Shown here piece by piece: positions 60,137 to 64,000 of a stretch of 64,000 bases of DNA. The stretch covers positions 16,938,392-17,002,391 of the forward strand of contig NC_067203.1 of assembly GCF_026262505.1 (NCBI RefSeq). The letters run 5' to 3'. The position numbers and the translations under genes are program-made. Under the pieces are notes generated by a model. The model saw nothing but the letters and a program-made list of their open reading frames with translations. It searched no databases and had not been told where the DNA came from. Source of the stretch: Trichomonas vaginalis G3 (Eukaryota > Parabasalia > Trichomonadida > Trichomonadidae). Numbering within the stretch: position 1 is the stretch's first letter; every line of letters starts with the position of its first letter.

Positions 60137-62449
60137 TCATTCCAATTCATCAGATAATTTTGTATCTTCATCAGATAAATGATCATCATCACTATCTTCA
60201 CTATCGGCTTTTTGAGATGTAAGTTTTCTTAAGACTTGAGAACTCTGAGAGCTTTGAGAGTTCTGAGCTTTGCTTTCAAGAATTTCCCTCTTCAATGTTT
60301 CCATGGATGTTCGGACGTCAGCTTCATCATTCGAAGATTCTAAATCCTTATCATCATCGTCATCTTCATCATTCAAGTTTTGCTTGTCATCTTCTGCTTC
60401 ACTTGAATATCCAGATTCATGAACCTTTCTAAGTTTCCTTATCTTTGGCTGTGAAGGAACATCTCTCATGATATCTCTGACTTCCTGAGAAACACCAAGA
60501 GCGTCAAACATTTCATCATCATCTAAAGCCATATCATCAACTTCATCGAACAATTCATCGCTATCAGGACCAACTAAAATCAATAAAAGGGTTGATTTCT
60601 GACGCTTAACATTGTATAAGAATTTATTGATAATGCTATGCATAACTTCACGAAGTTCGATAATCTCTGGTTCTTCAGATTTCTGGAAATCTTTGTCTGT
60701 GAGGACTTTGTTGATGATAATGAAGTATGTGAGTTTAAAGAGATGCGAGAGACCACTCCTCTTAAAAACAAATCTTTTCAGCATTTTTGCAATTGATCCA
60801 AGTTCTTCTTGATTGCATTTACGCCAATTTTCAATACAAGTGAAATATGGATCGAGTACATTTGTTCTTCTGGTCAGTCTCTTAATAATGGCTTCAGCAT
60901 CAAATGCTTCATAATCCACAAAGATTTCATCAAACTCATCAGCTGTTGAAGTTGAATCCCCGTATGTTCTCTTTCTAACCATTTTCTCTGTTTCTGCAAC
61001 CTTGTAAAGTTGGAGAAGTCTCTCCAAAGAGATAATAGCATCTTGTAGCATGTAAACTGGAGAGTTTGATTTGAGTTTCTTTGACAAAACTGTAATTAAA
61101 AAGTCTTCAATGTCTGTTGCACTTTCAGTAACAATAGATTTAGCAGCTTTGATTTCTTCTCCATCTAATGACTTCATAATAACATCAACTAAGAATTTTG
61201 CTGCATAGCCAAAGAGAAGGCATACCTTGTTAAGAGCTTTGTTGAGAGGAGTGGCATCAAGATTTGCAACTCTTGCGTCCATGTAAAAGTTAGCCATTGT
61301 TAGGAAGTATTTGATATTTTCTTCACTGACTAATGGTCGAACAGAAAATTGACCTCCATATTTAAGAATGAACTCAAGATAGAACCTTGTGAGATCAACC
61401 ATTTGTATTTGCTCTGTAATTGAAATTGTTGCATCGTATGCAGAAAAGCTTCTTGGGAGAACGCGTGAGAATACATATTTGAATGAATCTGTTCCAATTA
61501 ATCTTCTAGCTGCTTCTTGGACTTCTGGAGTGAATTGTGGTGGAATTTCACGCGATTCTATAATATTACGCCTTGAATGAGGTTTAATAATTGATGTTGG
61601 ATCAACGCCTTTATCTATAACTTCTGATGTAATCGGACCATTATATACAAACCCTTTTGTAGATGATTTAACCAATAAGGATCCACCCCAATGGCCATGT
61701 CTTGATGGTTTGTTTAGCTTTTGACTCTTGAGTTGGGAAGCAAGCGCATCTAGTGGACTTGGTTTCTTTGGAGAATTAGGAACAACTTCTTGCTTTGGTT
61801 CTTCTTCAGTAGTTGTTAATGGAAGAAATGGAACGAAGCTTCCATACAAAATTCCAGCAAGAATTTGTGCAAATTTTTTAATTCTGGAACCAAATGATTT
61901 GATCTTTAATACTTCAATGATCTCATATAGACCACCTTCATTAAGGATGTGAAACAGACTCTCGCTAACATCTGAAGGAGATGGAATAACTAAAACGTTG
62001 CGAATGAATGTAAACCCGACTTCAGCTTTCTGAAAATCTTCCTGAGAAGCATGAGGATCTATAATAATACTATGAACAAATTCCAATGCAGTAAGTAAAA
62101 CATCTTTCTTAAAAGTCAAAACTCTTTTGTAGTGTTGATAGATATTATTGAGTATTTCTATATCGTTTGCATTCGCAGGGTATGGATATGTACATGAAGC
62201 AAGTGCTTTCAATGCGATGAATGATAAATCTGGTGATTCAGATAAAAGAAGAGGGCAAAAGTGAGTTTCAAATGTTCTTAGATCAAATATTTGCTTTGTA
62301 ATTGGTTTTTGAATGTTATCCTCTGTCCATATCGAATAAGCAAGCTCTTCCAGGTTAATCTTGCAATCATCAAATTCGATATATTCATCATCTACTTGAC
62401 GACCGAGGTTGTTAGCTAATTCCGAAATCCTAGCTTCATTTGCTTGCAT
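60137..62449 (-). CDS. Timeless/Tof1/Swi1 replication fork protection protein
   Basis: A 770-residue helical protein. At about residue 245, RHGHWGGSLLVKS matches the Timeless signature 'RHSRFGTTISVK', and the region just before (KIKSFGSRIKKFAQILAGIL) and after (SITEQIQMVDLTRFYLEFIL) gives the family armadillo pattern. The C-terminal 100 residues are very acidic with Ser blocks (DDDEMF, EAEDDKQNLNDEDDDD). Timeless with Tipin travels with the fork, couples helicase and polymerases and signals replication stress. The protein is shorter than Tof1 (about 1240) and the human form (about 1200). No frameshift; an ATG starts the frame and the stop is TAA near an AAATT 3' end. Confidence 0.7.
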   Translation of the reverse strand: MQANEARISELANNLGRQVDDEYIEFDDCKINLEELAYSIWTEDNIQKPITKQIFDLRTFETHFCPLLLSESPDLSFIALKALASCTYPYPANANDIEILNNIYQHYKRVLTFKKDVLLTALEFVHSIIIDPHASQEDFQKAEVGFTFIRNVLVIPSPSDVSESLFHILNEGGLYEIIEVLKIKSFGSRIKKFAQILAGILYGSFVPFLPLTTTEEEPKQEVVPNSPKKPSPLDALASQLKSQKLNKPSRHGHWGGSLLVKSSTKGFVYNGPITSEVIDKGVDPTSIIKPHSRRNIIESREIPPQFTPEVQEAARRLIGTDSFKYVFSRVLPRSFSAYDATISITEQIQMVDLTRFYLEFILKYGGQFSVRPLVSEENIKYFLTMANFYMDARVANLDATPLNKALNKVCLLFGYAAKFLVDVIMKSLDGEEIKAAKSIVTESATDIEDFLITVLSKKLKSNSPVYMLQDAIISLERLLQLYKVAETEKMVRKRTYGDSTSTADEFDEIFVDYEAFDAEAIIKRLTRRTNVLDPYFTCIENWRKCNQEELGSIAKMLKRFVFKRSGLSHLFKLTYFIIINKVLTDKDFQKSEEPEIIELREVMHSIINKFLYNVKRQKSTLLLILVGPDSDELFDEVDDMALDDDEMFDALGVSQEVRDIMRDVPSQPKIRKLRKVHESGYSSEAEDDKQNLNDEDDDDDKDLESSNDEADVRTSMETLKREILESKAQNSQSSQSSQVLRKLTSQKADSEDSDDDHLSDEDTKLSDELE

Positions 62450-62796
62450 TTCAGAATATGTACGTTTATGAAAAAGGGGGAGGAGTTTTTGGAACCTGAA
62501 ATTTTGTCAAGTGAGCTTCCGACCAAACTTTCTCACTTGGGGAAAAGTCCCATAATATAGGTATATTTTGTATCAACCACAACGAACAAAATTCAACTTA
62601 ATCTTGATTATCAAATTTGTTTGATGTTCGTTTCATACAATCATATACTTCATAATTGTTATCAATGCCTATATGTAAGTCTAACTATATAGAGAATGAT
62701 CGCTGAATAAAACTTAATAAAAAAAATGAAATGAAAAATCTCTTGAGAGGGAACATATATCTTTATTTGCTTCGCAAATTTGCTTACAACAAAATT
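62450..62796. other. Intergenic region with hairpin
   Basis: Contains CAAGTGAG and CTCACTTG as an inverted repeat near 62508-62540. No coding sequence seen. Confidence 0.45.
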
Positions 62797-63294
62797 TTAG
62801 GCTCCTGGAGCTGTGTTTTCAATGATAACTTGTGTGAAGTAAGCAATCATCCATGGAACACAAATAATGATTATATCTCTTGTTGTGTTCATTGCAAAGA
62901 ACCAGCCAAGAACTGTAAGAATGGCTCCTTTGTACATTGGATCACCCATTGTAAATGGGAAACCGCTAATGTTCTTTGGCTTTGATGTTTTGAGTTCATT
63001 GCCATAGTAAACGCCAGAATCTCCAAGAACGTTGTAAACAACTTCATTTAAATACTGGCCAACGAAAACAAGAGGGATAGCAATGCAAAGACCAGGACCA
63101 TTGATTCCAGCTCTAAAGCAGGTTGGAAGATGGAACACTGCGCCAATTATTTTGTTCCATGTTGAAATTTGGATCAAAGTTTTTTGGGTCATGATCTTAC
63201 TAAGGGTGTTAGGGAACTTGTAAGCGCAAGTATAGAGGAAGTATGGGAAAAGTGTTGTGAAAATGCACACAAACTGTGAGAAATCAATATGCAT
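62797..63294 (-). CDS. PEMT-like phospholipid N-methyltransferase
   Basis: A 165-residue membrane protein starting at MHIDFSQF (63294); the extension to 63333 begins with GTG. It has about four hydrophobic segments. The diagnostic part is near the C-terminus: GVYYGNELK then GFPFTMGDPMYKGAILTVLGWFF followed by a membrane helix ending TQVIIENTAPG. This matches PEMT/Opi3 'GDYFG......FPFN..DNPMY.GS...LG.A' and 'Y...L.YEEPFT' near the end, the SAM-binding region. PEMT methylates phosphatidylethanolamine to phosphatidylcholine at the ER. The initiator is TTCATC or TTATCACAATG. Function inferred from the motif; catalytic residues are not proven. Confidence 0.65.
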   Translation of the reverse strand: MHIDFSQFVCIFTTLFPYFLYTCAYKFPNTLSKIMTQKTLIQISTWNKIIGAVFHLPTCFRAGINGPGLCIAIPLVFVGQYLNEVVYNVLGDSGVYYGNELKTSKPKNISGFPFTMGDPMYKGAILTVLGWFFAMNTTRDIIIICVPWMIAYFTQVIIENTAPGA

Positions 63295-64000
63295 TGTGAT
63301 AAGATGATGAATCAAAAATTTGAAACAGTACACAATTTTAGAAATTCGTGTATGGTTTAATACAATATACTATATTATTACATCTTTTCGAAAATTTAAG
63401 ATAAGTTACTTTTTTAGGTATTCAATCGACTAAAATTTCTCTCAAAATATCGGCACTGAAATTTTTTTTATCTTAATCGATGGCTAAATATTATAGAATA
63501 TCAATATATAATCATCAATGATACCAACATCTCCTCGTCGAACAATTTCCTTTCAATTCTCTAAGAAATTAATTAAATTTGAAAATGAACCATGGATTTG
63601 TGTGGGGTATCAATCATGAAATCCATTTCACAAACTAAAATCAATTATGCACTAGAATATGTAATCAAATAACTTAAGATTTTAGATATAATTACTCACA
63701 TAAACAGCTATGCTGAGAAAAACATTAATTGAGGATCATTTCGGACGAAAATACAACTATAAAGTTGATGTTTTTAAAAGGGGAAAAAAGCTTGAGCGTT
63801 CGACCTTGACAACCATAAGCTTACACACTTTACCCCGTCAAGGAGTGGTTGAGTGGAAAAAGATTTTGTATGTAAAAAGTTTGTGGAATTAAAATAAATA
63901 TATTGAAAGAAACTTATTTTACGCTAAATTTCGGATGAGTTGTCTTTGTTAGTGTTTGTTATGCCAAGAAATCCAATTGGATTTGATGATACACAACAGG
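63295..64000. other. Terminal intergenic region
   Basis: About 700 bp to the window end. One short frame (63710-63892, ATG, 60 residues, LRKTLIEDHFGRKYNYKVDV) is basic and otherwise unremarkable; I cannot tell whether it is real. Nothing else seen. Confidence 0.35.

Noticed and set aside
63710..63892. 60-residue basic frame
   Set aside because: It has an ATG but no family match or convincing initiator, and it is close to the length expected by chance; left as uncertain in the terminal region entry.
1..64000. Spliceosomal introns
   Set aside because: No GTAYGT...ACTAACACACAG pairing was found inside or next to a broken frame; all disrupted genes are explained by one-base changes.
1..64000. 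CRISPR arrays, rRNA genes or bacterial operons
   Set aside because: The repeats have long units or hairpins without unique spacers; no rRNA core sequence was seen; genes are spaced and each has its own promoter.

Overview
The window looks like nuclear DNA from a trichomonad parabasalid, most likely Trichomonas vaginalis or a close relative. The reasons are: AT-rich DNA; long genes that are open from end to end with no visible introns; very short 5' leaders in which an initiator-like TCA(+1)YT/A motif sits 6-20 nt before the ATG in several genes; stop codons followed at once by TAAA; a DUF3447-style ankyrin protein with near-identical C-terminal repeats; and remnants resembling the trichomonad polymorphic surface families. 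Species assignment is inference; no rRNA is present to confirm it.

Layout. 1-12 kb: LIM-domain protein, an unrecognised protein with a 15-residue acidic repeat, a two-helix membrane protein, a DDB1/CPSF-A family beta-propeller, a frameshifted small membrane protein gene, a p47-like UBA/SEP protein without UBX, a FOP/LisH-like protein and an unrecognised acidic protein. 12-22 kb: CARMIL-like LRR protein, a 3.7 kb gene-poor stretch with an unusual extended tRNA and a surface-protein remnant, an importin-beta family receptor and a cupin whose start codon appears to be ACG. 22-28 kb is an accessory, repeat-rich zone: tandem arrays, a GC-richer hairpin array, a duplicated 3' end of the DNA polymerase alpha gene and coiled-coil gene debris. 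28-38 kb: TAF10-like histone-fold protein, DNA polymerase alpha, calnexin, Mediator subunit 13. 38-53 kb: C2-like and multi-pass membrane proteins, a gene with a textbook initiator, alpha-COP, ankyrin protein (frameshifted), CK2 beta, a glycosyltransferase-like type II membrane protein and the Prp43/DHX15 helicase. 53-64 kb: ankyrin pseudogene, a 1.04 kb TTAA-flanked element, ribosomal protein L9, a 3.9 kb gene-free stretch holding a TIR-bounded segment, a small secreted protein, Timeless/Tof1 and a PEMT-like methyltransferase.

Most genes are unrelated housekeeping genes, each with its own promoter; there are no operons. DNA polymerase alpha and Timeless both serve the replication fork; Med13, CK2 beta and the TAF10-like protein serve transcription; alpha-COP, calnexin and the glycosyltransferase belong to the secretory pathway. 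The most interesting material is in the noncoding zone: a ~123 bp-period hairpin array (24.3-24.9 kb), a family of TTAA-targeting elements with one insertion dated by an empty duplicate site, and a tRNA carrying about 41 extra bases.
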